A DNA stretch of 64,000 nt from Isoetes taiwanensis (taxonomy: Eukaryota > Streptophyta > Lycopodiopsida > Isoetales > Isoetaceae), in the NCBI GenBank assembly GCA_021234155.1, contig JAJEKV010000032.1:10546099-10610098 (forward strand), read 5' to 3'. The notes below the pieces were generated by a model. That model searched no databases and was not told the origin of the DNA. It worked only from the letters and a program-made list of their open reading frames with translations. Of this stretch, positions 44,951 to 56,821 are shown in pieces. A program made the position numbers and the translations under genes. The first letter of the stretch is position 1. Each line of letters opens with the position of its first letter.

Positions 44951-45220
44951 TTACCAAGGGAAAGACTTCATTCACCAAGCAAAGTGCCCATCTCGTGTTG
45001 TATCCACTGTATCCTCGGAGAAGCACATCTGCCTGAACTTAGATAAGTTTACACTACAATTTTGCAGCCTGCATTGACTCTAAGAAATCTGGAAAAGTGT
45101 TCTGAGCAACTCACCTTACGGGCATAGGTATGAGCAAGGGCAGCTCCCAAAACTTAAAGTCGGTTTAATGTAAACGGAGTAGAGAGAAAACTCAAATCGC
45201 CCCTAAGTCGTACCTCTGCC
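44951..45220. repeat. ~265-bp direct repeat, right copy (partner 36559-36822)
   Basis: This is the second copy of the block described at 36559. The LGAALAHTYARK reading is intact here, but the following frame is shifted relative to the left copy (a stop in the IFRQSMQ frame). The two copies lie at different offsets from their elements' left borders (about 5.7 and 4.7 kb). Confidence 0.9.
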
Positions 45221-47778
45221 AAGTGTTCATGAGAAAAAACTCAAGAACGTTGGTCTTACGATGTAAAAAGGTTTTCTGCAAACATGTTGAAAATCAATTT
45301 CGTCATAACAGTTGCTGGAGGCATCTCATGTTTGCGATCTGGAAGCCACATTGTTTTACCTGTTTAATCAATTGTGAGAACAACGCTATCCTGTTTATTA
45401 GCACCGAAGTCAGGTCCCCCAAATCCTTCAGGAGCTGGAGAAGCGTTAGAACTCCAAACAAACATATAAAGATCTTTTCGATCATGACTCATTTTTGGAG
45501 AACTGCGCAAATCTGCTTCCCTTTTGATAGGATGTTTAGGAGAGAGGTTATTCCCTTGATTTCCTGCCCAAACGTTGTTGCCATCTATGCCAGAACCATC
45601 CCTCCTGAAGTAAATAGGAGGAGGAAATCTAGGAGAGTTTACTACATTGGGTCCCCTAGAATATGCAGAAGAATCCTTCTCTTCAGCAAAATTTGACGTT
45701 CTTGGAGTTGGACCTCTTGAAGAATGCTTTGTTAACGATTCTAAACCATCAGTTGATGCCGAAAAGGGCAACCACCAGCCATGTTTGCTAAATCAGTTCC
45801 TCTTAGTCTCGTACATCCCACCATTCATTTTATTTGCCCCCTGCTAAGAATATAGAATACAATTTGCAGACATTGAATCTTGCATGCTCGTGATGAGAAC
45901 AAAGAAAAGGAGATTTGGTGCACTGCCTAAGATGTTTTTAATGACCCGACAGAGCTTATTAAAAAGTGGTCACTTCATTCTAAAGCATAAGCTGCCTATA
46001 TCACCTTAGTGACTTTCCTGCAACCACCATTTCAAGCAACATAGGTTGGATGCTATCAAACAAAAAACGTTGACATGATTGCTCTCTCAAGGTGTTATTT
46101 TCAGCATAAACGATGCTGTTCATCAGCTGAATTATTGGCATATTAAAATTGTATGGCAACATTTGAAACATAAAATGTACTATTTACAATTGAATGAGTA
46201 GTGGAAGAAATCATACCACATGCCCACATTATTTCTTGGCCGTTTTTCTAAATCATGATAACATATGTTGAGCGATCTAGGAAACATGGATCTAACATGC
46301 TAGATGCAGCTTGCCCCAGTTTTTAGTAATTGGTCATACACTATTGTGCGATGTTAGTGACTTAAACATGGATCTAACATTCTAGATACAGCTGCCTCAA
46401 TGTTCAAATCTGATCACCAAATTCATTACAAATCTCTGCATGTGACTTCAGCACTGCTTGCTGAGTATTAGAAATTCCCATCAATATATTTAATGCTGGA
46501 AAAAGCATTTAATTTTTAAAATGACAATTCGTCTATATCGTCAACAAGATTTTGAAATACCTCTTTTCAAAAGAACATCTCGAACTCCGTGAGATAGGAT
46601 GTTGACAGGCTTGGAGGTAAGTGCTAATTCTGCCAGACAACACGGCAATTGAGTTTTATGCACAGATATGCAAACTGTTCACTTTAACACAAAAGGACTG
46701 TGGTGACTTACAACCTCAGAAGTATTGAAGCTCTGTATCAAACTTTCCCCTGCAAAAGCGACACATGACATAAATTAACTTGTTGAAAACAATCCTACCA
46801 ACCAGAACTCCCAATCAAAACATATATCATTCCGATTCACCATGATGTACTACCATGAAAGCTTCGTTTCTCTTGAGCTACAGATAGAGAGAAGTGGCAG
46901 AATCGGTTCTATCATGCTTCTAATTCTTTCACTAGTAGTTGTTTAAAACATATGATTTTCAAAACCTTCATATTTTTCCCTGTTTTGAATATGTTGAATC
47001 ACAATTCCTGCCATCTACCTCCAAGGATGCTAGAGAATGCTCTCAGTTGCCAAATCTTACAGCTTGAAATCTACATTCTGGTTTTTTTTAAGTGTTGGTT
47101 GTGCAACACATACTAGTTGATTTACTTCATGTTCAAACAGCAATCCCATTTTCATGCAACTGGGTCTTAACAAAGAAACGCAGTCCTGTAGATTGCTATG
47201 AAGTTGCTATCAGTCTGCCTACGGTCTCCATTTCATGCGGCCAAAATGCTGCCACAATTCAAATAAAAAATTTAAAAGGCAGGGCCAGCAAATCATCGAC
47301 CCACAAGCTAAATGCCTCTTTTTCTGTGTCAAATCTGGTCTTAATGTTTGCCATTTCTTTGCAAACTATAATGTCCATGGAATCTACACATTTAGGGAAA
47401 ATAGGAAACACTTCTGACAAAGCAAAAAATTATTCGCAGATTCCAAAAACCCTTGATGTCCCTTCCCAGGTTTTCAAGGCTACTTTCAAGGCTACTTGAT
47501 TCACGCAAAGATTTTGGCCATCGTTTAAAAAATATCTGCATTGCTTGCAAATTTCTGGCAATTTTACTTCTTTCTTTTCTGCCATGATTCTCTTAAAATA
47601 AACACCTCTGGACATAAGAGGGAACTGGGAAACAAAAAAAGTCCAGAAAGATATTTAGTTTACTTAAAGAATGTATGGTATGTGTTATGTCAAGGATTAA
47701 GAAGCTACCTTGTGCAATTTGAAGATTTTGTTGCCGCAGATGACCTATGGCTTCACACCAGTGGAAATAAGCGAGATT
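45115..47778 (-). pseudogene. Spliced gene piece, unknown protein, with premature stops
   Basis: Exon 47709-47778 (acceptor TTTCTGTAG, donor CAAG|GTAGCT) reads NLAYFHWCEAIGHLRQQ. Exon 46712-46749 (acceptor TTTTGCAG, donor GTT|GTAAGT) reads ESLIQSFNTSEV. Exon 45360-45840 (acceptor CTTAGCAG, donor CAG|GTAAAA) reads GANKMNGGMYETKRN, a TGA, then WWLPFSASTDGLESL, RGPNVVNSPRFPPPIYF and DRKDLYMFVWSSNASP, and meets a TAA near its end. Exon 45115-45152 reads LGAALAHTYARK. Phases of successive exons agree (1, 0, 1), which supports real splicing history. Two in-frame stops argue for a pseudogene or captured piece. I do not recognise the protein. Confidence 0.55.
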
Positions 47779-47779
47779 C

Positions 47780-48969
47780 TACAGAAACTTAGACCCCATT
47801 CAAACCATGTTATACAGAAGCACAACTTGGCGCAAATTGGATACGCCCAAATCAAAAGCACAACTTGCTGCAATTGGATACACACTATCCGTCAAAATCT
47901 GAGGCCTCATTCTGCCAAAATTGTTTACATGCCCCATATCTATGTAAACTGCAAAAGGTTATTCCAATCTTCAAGAATCAATCTTCCAGGCTTTGAAATC
48001 AAGCAAAACGAGGTGATTTAAGCTACATATCTGAGAACCCAATTCCAAATCAAAACCGAAATTGGCGAAGACGCCATCAATCTAAACTGAAAATGCGTCC
48101 TACAAATTTGCAGCAGGTGTTGTACCAGCAGCATGCTCAGAGCAAGATGAACTTTCGTGTGTGCATTCGTTATTGGTGGCTTTACTGGTGACTGCCAACA
48201 AAATAATACAGCAGCAGAAAGAAATCGTGGGCAGAAAGCTTGGCTATGGCGTCCATTTTTTAATCAGAAAAATGCTCTAGAGTTTCTCCAAATCGGCCCA
48301 AAAGCACCATTTTTGGATTCAAACTGATCTAATAACTACTGTAACTTCATTTCATTTGTTTTTCACAGAAAAATGCGGTTAAATTACCTGGATATAGAAC
48401 CCATGTCAAGTGTTCAGGTTCCTTGGTGAGATCCAAGCACAATGCAGAAGCAAAATGGAAGACCCATAAGAACCCTGAATTGGGTACCACGAAGCCTGCA
48501 AAATCGGCCTTGCCTCTGTAACAGAGGCTGCCAATACAAAAAGAGAATTGCCTCCAGCTTCCCTGTGGGATGATGCCGCCTCCCTGCCCGCATACTCAGA
48601 CCCAAGTTGGATAACGCCCCATTTTCCAAATCCAAGATACTATCAATGAACCCAAAACACATGCATAAGGAATCGCTGCCCAAATTGCAGCATGGTATGG
48701 TATGGCGGAGCTGCGACGCCGGAACCGAAGAGCATAGGTGGAATTCCACAGATAGAACCGAACAGCAAAGACAATCCGTTGCCTCCTTCCGGCTCGATCT
48801 TCCCGGCATTAGTTCGACCTGGTGAATGCCATCGCCATAGGAACTCAAAGAAATTGTTAGCAAAAAAAAAGAAAACTTGAAATCCACGTGAAAATATATA
48901 TAAGGATATATATCCTGCTCTCCGCAATAAGCCGGAACCGAGAACAGAGAAAAGTGGAAAATAGATTTT
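47780..48969. other. No complete gene; possible first exon at about 48390
   Basis: On the minus strand ATGGGTTCTATATCCAG is followed by GTAATT (about 48388-48404). This could be a start exon, but its phase does not fit the exon at 47709-47778. Other frames at 48414-48927 overlap each other and have no recognisable motif. Confidence 0.3.
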
Positions 48970-49378
48970 TAATTAATGTGCATTGCCACCTCATGAAGGT
49001 GAACATTAAATTTCTTTGCCCATTAAATTTCCTTGACTTTTAAATCAAGGGAAGAGATTAGAAGCCCCAATTCCAATGATCTGGATTAAAAGCCCCAATT
49101 CTATCACCTTCCCTGCAACTTCCTATCCAAAATTGACGGCCAAGATTTGACCTTCCCTTTTAATCCAACGGCCCATATGAAAAGCCCCAAATAATTTTAA
49201 TCGACGGTCTAGATAAAATGGCCCAATTTCAAGGGCCCAGATTAAAAGCCCCAAATAAAGGGGGCTACTTGGGGAGTTACGAGGTGTCACCGTCTCGACC
49301 GTCCATCTCATAGATGGACGGCCGAGATCAATCTCTACCAACATGTTGGTAGAGCTCATATAATTGTATATATATGAG
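48970..49378 (+). repeat. Right terminal module of the (TA)-bounded family (copy D)
   Basis: Same architecture as copy A: AAAGCCCCAAATAA motifs, hairpin CCGTCCATCT / AGATGGACGG (49299-49321), a perfect 22-bp palindrome with half CTCTACCAACA (49333-49354), and CTCATATA / TATATGAG (49355-49378). It is followed by TGATAAGGATATATAAT and not by a long (TA)n tract. Confidence 0.9.
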
Positions 49379-49429
49379 TGATAAGGATATATAATAATGA
49401 TAATAGAGTAGATAGATAGATATAATCGA

Positions 49430-50040
49430 GTTTCCCATTTTCCTTTTTTTTTTGGTTGTGCACTTCTGTTTTTTCTCCGCCCAAATCTTTTTCACTATTT
49501 ACATGCCACGTATCATCGAAACCATTTAATCCATTAAAAGCTGGTAAGGCGGCGAACAACCTAGCTTCTTCTGTTGCGATTTTTGCAGAAGCAGCTTAGG
49601 TGCCATTGTCATAACCACTTTTGGCACAGAAGTAGAAGGAAACTCCGCGGCGAGATTAAGAAAGTCTGAAGAGCTAAACATATCCCCTAAAAAAAGACGG
49701 TTTGTATCATCGTCGTGCCTGCACCAACATTTGATTTTCGTTCATTAACAACTGCCAGAATAGTTTTTGCTTGACGCCTGGATCCAAGCTCGTCCTCTAT
49801 CTGGTTTCCTTGCCTTCGAATTAGTTTCCTTCGAAGTAGGCAGTAGCCAGGTTAGATTCGAAATTATCTCTTCAGTTCTTCTTTTTGTAGAGGTAAGAGA
49901 TACCTTGATCTTTTGCTTGACACCTGCAAAAGAAGACTCTGCAACAAATGATTTTTGTCTGGTGATACCCTCTGCCATTTCAGCCAGATACCCTACAATG
50001 GGTTCTGGGACCCTATTGTCTCCCTTCAACACTCAGGTCC
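49430..50040 (-). pseudogene. Exon-like segments next to element 4, unknown protein
   Basis: A minus-strand frame at 49745-50032 reads NRVPEPIVGYLAEMAEG then ITRQKSFVAESSFAGVKQ. After the acceptor GTCTTTTTTTAG (about 49692) a second segment reads MFSSSDFLNLAAEFPSTS then VPKVVMTMAPK. A shifted frame follows: AKIATEEARLFAALPAFNG then LNGFDDTWHVNSEKD. The change of frame suggests a broken gene. The coding-like sequence ends about 60 bp from the right border of element 4. No family is recognised. Confidence 0.35.
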
Positions 50041-50049
50041 GGAATAACT

Positions 50050-50980
50050 GGCATTTTCGTGGATAAGGTTGTTCTTCAATATGTGAAGATATTTTCATTT
50101 GTTGGTTCTTAGTTGCATACTGCAGAAGGAAGAAATCTGATGTCCAGGATCGCTTGGCTATAAGACAAGTATGCTTCCCCTTTTGCTTTACATGCAATTC
50201 TTCTTTGTCAATATGCTCTTCCCTTTTTTGCTAACTTGTATGGTTACTGTGCAAAAGTGCAGACACATTCAGTGTACCATTGGACATTCGGCACTGGCGT
50301 CAGACGATCTTTACCAATCCGGTGAGGTTTTTTCCAACTAAGCATGTTCCCTATTATATGATGAGCATACATATCACCTGTAATTTTTCCTCTTGGGATT
50401 TTTCTTTTTACCTTCAAAACCAAGCAAAATTGTTGGAATATAAAGGTGTTGTGTTGAAGAATAACAGATAGGTTAGATATGCAAGAAAGATGAATCACAT
50501 AGAAAGTTCTTGCATTTCCTTCTACAATTCTGTTTTGACAATCTATGGAGTGCAAGAAATGGCTTGAAACTCTCTGCCCTCAAAGTGATGTATGCTGATA
50601 TTATTTGCCTTTTAGGTTTTGAATATGGTTTGCACGTTATGTTCATGCATTTTGCTTGGACCATGCATAGTTTCCCTAGTTGTTAATTATGTACTCATAC
50701 TATAGGCAGCTCATTTCTGCTTGCAATATGCATTCATTATTTGCATTTTCTTTTTGCAATCATCTGATGCAGTGACTATGTGAGATTTCCATTTGCAGAT
50801 AGGAAAGGTAGGTAAAGCTTGCTTGCGACGTAAAAAACATTTTTAAGGTAACTATGCATGGAGATAATAGAGAAAACTGGAGTAATGCTAAGCTAGATGT
50901 GATCTTAAAAGTATATGCATTTGTTAAAGATTTTTTATGCAATGACCATCAAATAGTTAACTCACGTTGAAGCTACTGTT
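50050..50980. other. No gene recognised
   Basis: Short frames only. The sequence is T-rich and resembles an intron. Confidence 0.4.
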
Positions 50981-50986
50981 TTTGGG

Positions 50987-51295
50987 TTGCCCCTAGGGGG
51001 CAAGCCCTTGTTGGGTTGGGTTTATGGCATATTCCAAGCATATACTAATATATGCCAGGAATATGCCAATGACTGCTCCAAACTTGCTATAGGGTGTAAA
51101 TTGGCAGTCGCGGCTGTTCTTGGGCATCCTTTTCGAAACAAGCTAACTGGGACTTTGCATGCACTGCCCAGATCACATGCGTTGTCGCCTCCGGAGGTGA
51201 AAGCTCGTTTGGAAGCCTATAACGAGTTGAAGAACTGGATAGGAAGGATTCCTACAGATAGGAGCTGTGTATCAGAAAGAATGGCGACGCCATAG
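50987..51295 (+). CDS. Open segment of ~102 codons, unknown protein
   Basis: The frame reads LGGKPLLGWVYGIFQAYTN, then a Cys/Ala-rich stretch (SKLAIGCKLAVAAVLGHP) and SPPEVKARLEAYNELKNWIG. It begins without a clear ATG. An acceptor-like GCCCCTAG lies at about 50998, so it may be an exon. It ends at a TAG, after which CTAAG|GTGTTG could be a donor in another frame. The composition looks protein-like, but I cannot name a family. It may belong with the exon at 51790-51909. Confidence 0.3.
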   Translation: MPLGGKPLLGWVYGIFQAYTNICQEYANDCSKLAIGCKLAVAAVLGHPFRNKLTGTLHALPRSHALSPPEVKARLEAYNELKNWIGRIPTDRSCVSERMATP

Positions 51296-51789
51296 CTAAG
51301 GTGTTGTTTATTTCCGCATTGCCATTTGATTATGTAAATAGTTAGTAGTTTGTTTTCTATAAGCCAAGTATGCACCTGGATATGGTACTCAATAATGGCA
51401 TTCAAAAAGCTTTTACAATTTGTTAATTCATCCCTAGTAATATTGCTCTGTATCTCCTGGATTTTAACTATCAAAGGCATTCTTTAGGTCGCATTTGGTT
51501 CTAGCTCTCCAAACAGAGGTCAGAAATGGTAAAGTCATGTAGCATGGAATTCTATGCTTATAATACATTTAAAGCAACTAAGGTATTTATGAAATCTTAA
51601 GTCTTTAATGTTCATAAGGCAGTTGCGAAATTATTTAGGCCAATCTTATAGTGTTTAATATGTAAAGTGTTGTCAAAGCCCAACAGTTGTTCTCAGTAAA
51701 TGGTATTCAAGTTATAATGATAGGGAATAATTGTGAATCTCCTTATTCTACAGCGAGATCTTATTAACTGTGTTTTCTCTTGTATATAG

Positions 51790-51909
51790 TGGAGAGACGA
51801 CCGATCTGAAAGATTGGCCAAATTCACTGGAGGTGAAGGTCCTTGTAAGACTTGGTCCTAGGCGGAAGTTTCTTCAGATCTTTTGCAATCACGATCTCGG
51901 GCAGTCATG
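51790..51909 (+). CDS. Well-formed exon, unknown protein
   Basis: The 120-bp exon is flanked by acceptor TGTATATAG and donor ATG|GTAACC. One frame is fully open: GETTDLKDWPNSLEVKV then LVRLGPRRKFLQIFCNHD. It starts and ends in phase 2. A possible next exon at 52094-52117 (acceptor TGTTTAG, donor GGTAG|GTACC) continues in phase as CFHGSYCGR. The alternation of hydrophobic and charged residues suggests a beta-rich domain. The family is not recognised. Confidence 0.4.
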
Positions 51910-52119
51910 GTAACCCTTGATCTTTATAGAACATTATAACTAACAGTTGCATAGATTAAAAGAAGTTACCAGCATTTCTCCGAACAATATTTAAATTTAA
52001 GCGTGATGCTTTGCTAGTCGGTATTTGGACCCAACATATTGCTAGTTAAAGAATGGAGTGATACTGAATATTTAAGAGGATTTTCCTGTTTAGCTTTCAT
52101 GGGAGTTACTGCGGTAGGT

Positions 52120-53829
52120 ACCATATGACAAGACTTGACCCTCGTTTAGTCTTTCTAGTGAACGTCCATTTTGGGAATTTAAAGATGAATAATAACACAG
52201 TATCTTGTCTTGAAAACTTTGGACTGCCTGTCGTTATGTTTGCCTGATTCACATACAACTTGTTCCTACCTGGCTTGCTCATTTCTTGAAGTTGTAGTTC
52301 CATATAAGGCTTCAAAGTTTCATTGGTAGCATATTGGAGATGCTTTTGCTTTTGATCCATATTGGAATCTCTTATAAACTGCTTTCCCATAACATCGAAC
52401 ATGTTTATGAGGAAAGTTAGTGTATCAATCCCTTTTTGAGAGGTGCCATTCTAATACGTGTAACGGACCCACATGATAATGGCAAATAATCTGATACATA
52501 CTTAAAGAGAGATTGCTAGCAGAATGCTGAGGAAATGTAAGGTCTCTTAGGCAGACCCTGCAGTTATCCAAAATGCATATGCAAAACATATGGTTCTAAT
52601 TTGTTGACTGCTTTTCTGACCCTTACTCTAAATTTTTGAATTTTGAAATGACAAATAAGCTCCCAATCTTTGTTGATTGGTTTAAGATAACATTTCTGTT
52701 AAGTTCTGAATAACAGTTTTTTTGAGATATTCATTTCGATTTATTCTATTTTTTAAGCTGCTTTTGAACATCATCTTATACATTTGAGCTATGGCATCGT
52801 GTCTGATCTGACCTATATGCAGAGGTGCTTAAGAAAATTTATCTTTGCAGAGGTACATATAGAGGCTTTATTTTAAAGGACGGTCTGCCCCTCTTAATCA
52901 AATTATTTCGAAATCACTATTCTTAATTTTTTGTATTGCCAAGACCATGTCACCACTTATCCGCATTAGACAATCATGAGTAAATAAATGCTTTGGTGAT
53001 GGTGTTTCTTAACAATATACCTGCATCGCATTGACCTAGAGCCATAGTTGAACCAAGATATATTTCAGTAGCTACATAAATTTTCTTCCGCGTGGTGTTT
53101 CAAATAAGCATTTTGAAATTTGTTGCTTCCAGTGTAGACCATGTTTCCAAACCATTCCAGTTGCACTATATTCCAGACACGTAAGGGACAAGGCTTTTGT
53201 ATTGCTCTCAATATTATTACATTTATACTTGTGCAAGCCAAAAAGGGAAGCATCCCTTTGGCTCCATAATCCCATTTTGGAATTAGCCTGCTTCTAAATG
53301 AAGATCTTCTTCTTTAGTTGTCATTGTAAAGATGGTATGTGTTTTGGAAATACATTTTATTTTCAATGCACGTGGAGCTGCTTTTATTCAATGGACTAAA
53401 CCTTGGGATGTGGCGACGTTAGTGTATCTGCTTTGATCAGGAACAAAAAGAGTAGACATCAATTTCAAAACAATTTTATCAATCTATATGCGCAGATCAC
53501 CAGACTAATTTCTTAGAGATGGTCTTTTTTTGTTTTTTGAAGAATATAAAAATATATTAAACCACTAGAATGCGATCAAGTACAATGATAAGTGTATAGG
53601 AATGCAGATCAGGCTACCACATGTGGGTTACATTTTCATACCAAGTAGTTACACCTTTATACTTAGCGCTATGTCATCAAAGCTTATTTGATCCTCTAAG
53701 TAGGCAACTTACAAGTTTACTTTTACCTGGAGAGGCAATAATCTTCGAGAGTTGATTTATGCAAGCACCTCAATCTAAAAATAGGAAGTTTTTTAAATTT
53801 TGCAAAGAGTCTATTAGAATTTTCTAGAA
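52120..53829. other. No gene recognised
   Basis: AT-rich sequence with short frames. It could be intronic or intergenic. Confidence 0.4.
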
Positions 53830-56106
53830 TGTTCTTGATACTGACGGGTAAGGCCTGTGGTAATATGATACTCACAAGAAATAGGTTGAGCCCTTTTTGT
53901 ATTTCAGTCATCACAGAAAGAGTCCGAGACATCTTGGCTAATGCTATCTCGTCAACACAATCTGGCTTTCTCCCTCGTCGTTGTATTCTCAACAACGTGG
54001 CTGCTGCATATGAAGGAATATATTGGGCCCGGTTACAGGGTCATAGAGCAGTGTATCTTAAGCTTGATTTTGCTAAAGCTTACGATAGTGTTGATTGGGG
54101 TTTCTTGGAGAAGCTCCATACATCAGCTAGATCTACTGTCCTTTTCCAGGGCAAGCCATCTCATATTTTTGTAGTGGGCAGAGGAATTCGGCAAGGTTGT
54201 CCCTTAGCACCCTTGCTTTTCACAATTGTGGCAGAAGTATTATCCCAGCTCTTCTCCGTGGCAAACCAAGATGGCGTTATTCAAGGTGTCCCAATGGACG
54301 ATGGTTCTCAAGAGGTACGTAACCAATATGCCGATGATACGTTTTTGTTCCTAATTGCCGAGGCTGAGAATCTTCGTAATGCTAAGCTATTATTAGACAC
54401 ATTCTCCTTAGCATCAGGAGTTCTTGTAGGGTGGCAAAAATGTACAGCTTTATGGACGTTGGACAGTCCCATCCCTCCCTGTATTTTGGACTATCCATGG
54501 AAGATCCTTCTGCATGGCAATACCACAAATTCACGTCTCTGCTTCAGATGCTTGGGATGAAATCATTAGTGGGTTGCAGAAGCACTTGTTTTGGTGGAAT
54601 ACAGCTAAACTGTCCATGTCCGGTAGAATCACTGTGGCTAAATGTGTTCTTAGTAATACTCATGTCTACATGGCGTGCGCTCGCTTCTATTAGCTCAGCA
54701 GATGTAAGATGGAGGAGATTGTGCGTGATCGTCAAAAATTTTATTTGGGGTGGAAATGAATTAGGAGCGGTGGTCAAGGTAGCTTGGGCTTAAAATGCAT
54801 TAGACCTAAAATTTGGTGATCTTGGTATGTTGGATTTTCACCTCCAAAGCAAGGTGATGATATCAAAGTTTATTTGGAGGATTTTCATTGGTAAGGATGA
54901 TTCTCCGGCCCGAGGTTGTTGGTGCAATCGATTCAAAGATTGTCTCCCATTTCATAAGGCCACCATTAAGCCCCTCCTTCCTTGGGCTTTGCTTTATCAT
55001 ATGCATCCGTATCCTAATGCTTCTCCCTTTCTAAAGGGGTTGCTTCTTTGCGCTTGGGGACCCGCCGTGTCTCTTTTCCATATTAATCTTGAGGCATGTC
55101 TTCGGTTGTCCACTCCATGCCGGATTCCTTTGCGTGACACCCGCAGAATGTGCCTCTAAGTGTGGTTGTTCATCCAAAGACACAACGACGATGGATAGCA
55201 GCTGGTATAAGCACTATTGCAGTTTGGTATGAGTCTGGTCATCTCATGTCATGTGAAGCATTTAGAACAAAGATCTTGTTGTACAGATGGGACAGAGTAA
55301 TCTGGAATCATATTGCTGCATTGTTGCCACATGAGGTAGTCGTATGTGGTTGCCATCAGGATATCCAGCTAGGGCGGTTTGTGTCTTCTGTGTATAAATT
55401 GCTTTTGCATTCTGAAACCCTGCCTCCATCTAATAGGTGGCATCTTCAGGTCCCTCAGCCACAATGGAAAAGTGTTTGGATATGGGTATGGGATAAGCTG
55501 CTTCATCCCAAAAGTAGTAGTTTTGTGGTGGTAAGTGATCCATAGATGCCTCAGAGTCAACAGGTTAGTCCATAAAATGGATAATCGGATTTCAGAGCTC
55601 TATCCTTTATGCCAGCAAAGGGTCAATTGAGAGTATTGAGCATTGTTTTTTCTTGTGTGAGCGGCTTCGGCAGGCATGGTCTTGGTTGTTGACCCTATTT
55701 GGCACGTCTCGATCTAGCTAGCAAATTTTGCTTGCTATCTATCCTGATGCTTGGCCCAAACTACGGAAACGAGCTTTTCATCTCGCATGTGGCTGGCTTT
55801 TATGGTCAATCTGGAAGAAAAGGAGGTTGTTTATCTTTAAGGGCGTAGATACTGCAGATGAGATTGTTCTTCAATGGGCACAAAATAAAATTGTTATGGC
55901 TTACAATTGTTCTTCTCTTGATCAGGAGAAGAAAGTACTAATCTGGCATACTTACCTTCAGATTCATTCTTTTGCATAGGCAGGTGGTTGTGCTCAGTTG
56001 GATCGGTTTATCCACTGGGGTTATAATCCTGTCTTTGCATTTTATGTTGCTCTAGTTTTTAGTTGGTGAATAAAGCTTGTCGTCCTTCAAAAAAAAAAAA
56101 AAAAAG
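53830..56106 (+). mobile_element. L1-type LINE, 5'-truncated, with poly(A) tail
   Basis: The insert starts inside the RT domain and ends in a run of about 16 A at 56091-56106 after GAATAAAGCTTGTCGTCC. Coding sequence continues through shifted frames at 54431-54793, 54827-55159, 55150-55545 and 55728-55979. The last ones carry the Trp-rich pattern of the plant LINE C-terminal RVT zinc-finger region (WKSVWIWVWDKLLHPKS, LACGWLLWSIWKKR). Frameshifts show it is dead. The orientation is plus. No clear target duplication was found. Confidence 0.85.
53880..54490 (+). pseudogene. LINE reverse transcriptase fragment
   Basis: The frame contains, in order, STQSGFLPRRCILNN, YLKLDFAKAYDSVDW (motif A, Asp in LDFAKAYD), GRGIRQGCPLAPLLF (motif B) and NQYADDTFLF (motif C, YADD). 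These are diagnostic of plant L1-type non-LTR RTs. The N-terminal endonuclease and the first RT blocks are absent. The frame breaks after GVLVGWQKC, and the rest of the ORF continues in other frames. The protein would prime reverse transcription at nicked target DNA in an intact element. Confidence 0.88.
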
Positions 56107-56745
56107 ATTCCTAAGATCGTAACGCATTTATAGGATTGAACCCAAAATGGGTTATTGCTTAGATGCCATAACCCTCAAAGGATAGGATTGATACTTAAAC
56201 AATACGGGTTTAGGGTTGGCTTTCAAATTATAAGGTCAATGCTTTAAGGGTGATTGGCATGTGGCTTAGAGAATTAGCACCTGATCACATGCATGAGGTT
56301 TAGTATTGCACATGTTGTCATTTAGATTGTGATATCAACATAAAAAAAAGGTCTCTAGGCTTGTTTGATAAGCATTATACTTCATTTTCTAATCGTACAT
56401 TTTCCATGCACATATTGACAAGGCCAAAATTTCAATCAATGGAATGAATGTTTCTACCAGTAAGCATATAAATGCCCTTGAAGAACATAATTGACCCATA
56501 CACTATGGGAAGATATAGGGATGATGTTTAGCAAGCTTGCCTAACTAGAGGTGCACCATTTCATGCAATTCTAAGGTGTCCACGTCAACACCCATATCAG
56601 CACAACCTTCTAGCAAATTTTTTCTTTTGAGCATCTTCCAAAACTCTAGTCGGAACCTGCAACACAGCCTTTTTACGACCCTAATACATGGATACTTTGG
56701 TCTCTTTGTAAAACAAAATAAGTAGCATATATCTTCGAGGCTGAG

Positions 56746-56747
<2 letters not shown>
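56107..56747. other. No gene recognised
   Basis: Featureless AT-rich sequence between the LINE tail and the A-run at 56748. Confidence 0.4.

Positions 56748-56776
<29 letters not shown>
56748..56776 (+). repeat. Poly(A) run, about 29 bp
   Basis: An uninterrupted A-tract follows GGCTGAGATAA. It could be the tail of an unrecognised plus-strand retrocopy, since no polyadenylated gene precedes it. Confidence 0.9.
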
Positions 56777-56780
<4 letters not shown>

Positions 56781-56821
56781 GGCACAACTAGCACACTCAT
56801 GGGGTTTTACCATTCCTTTCA

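Larger units (their letters stand above)
40248..49370 (+). mobile_element. (TA)-bounded element 4, about 9.1 kb, with exon-like gene pieces (proposed)
   Basis: The left border TACAAGTCTTTGTACTATGA is at 40248, and the right module (copy D) ends at about 49370 in TAATTGTATATATATGAG. A short AGATTCC-type stretch near 40590-40650 matches element 1. Inside, the minus strand carries a USB1-like piece (43582-43814) and a multi-exon broken gene (45115-47778), plus the second copy of the ~265-bp block shared with element 3. No transposase was found, so it would be non-autonomous. A host locus containing family fragments cannot be excluded. Confidence 0.4.

Noticed and set aside
45089-45114. 26-bp intron between LGAALAHTYARK and the IFRQSMQ-type frame
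   Set aside because: The splice-like words are present, but 26 bp is too short for a plant intron. Frame damage in both copies is the more likely explanation.
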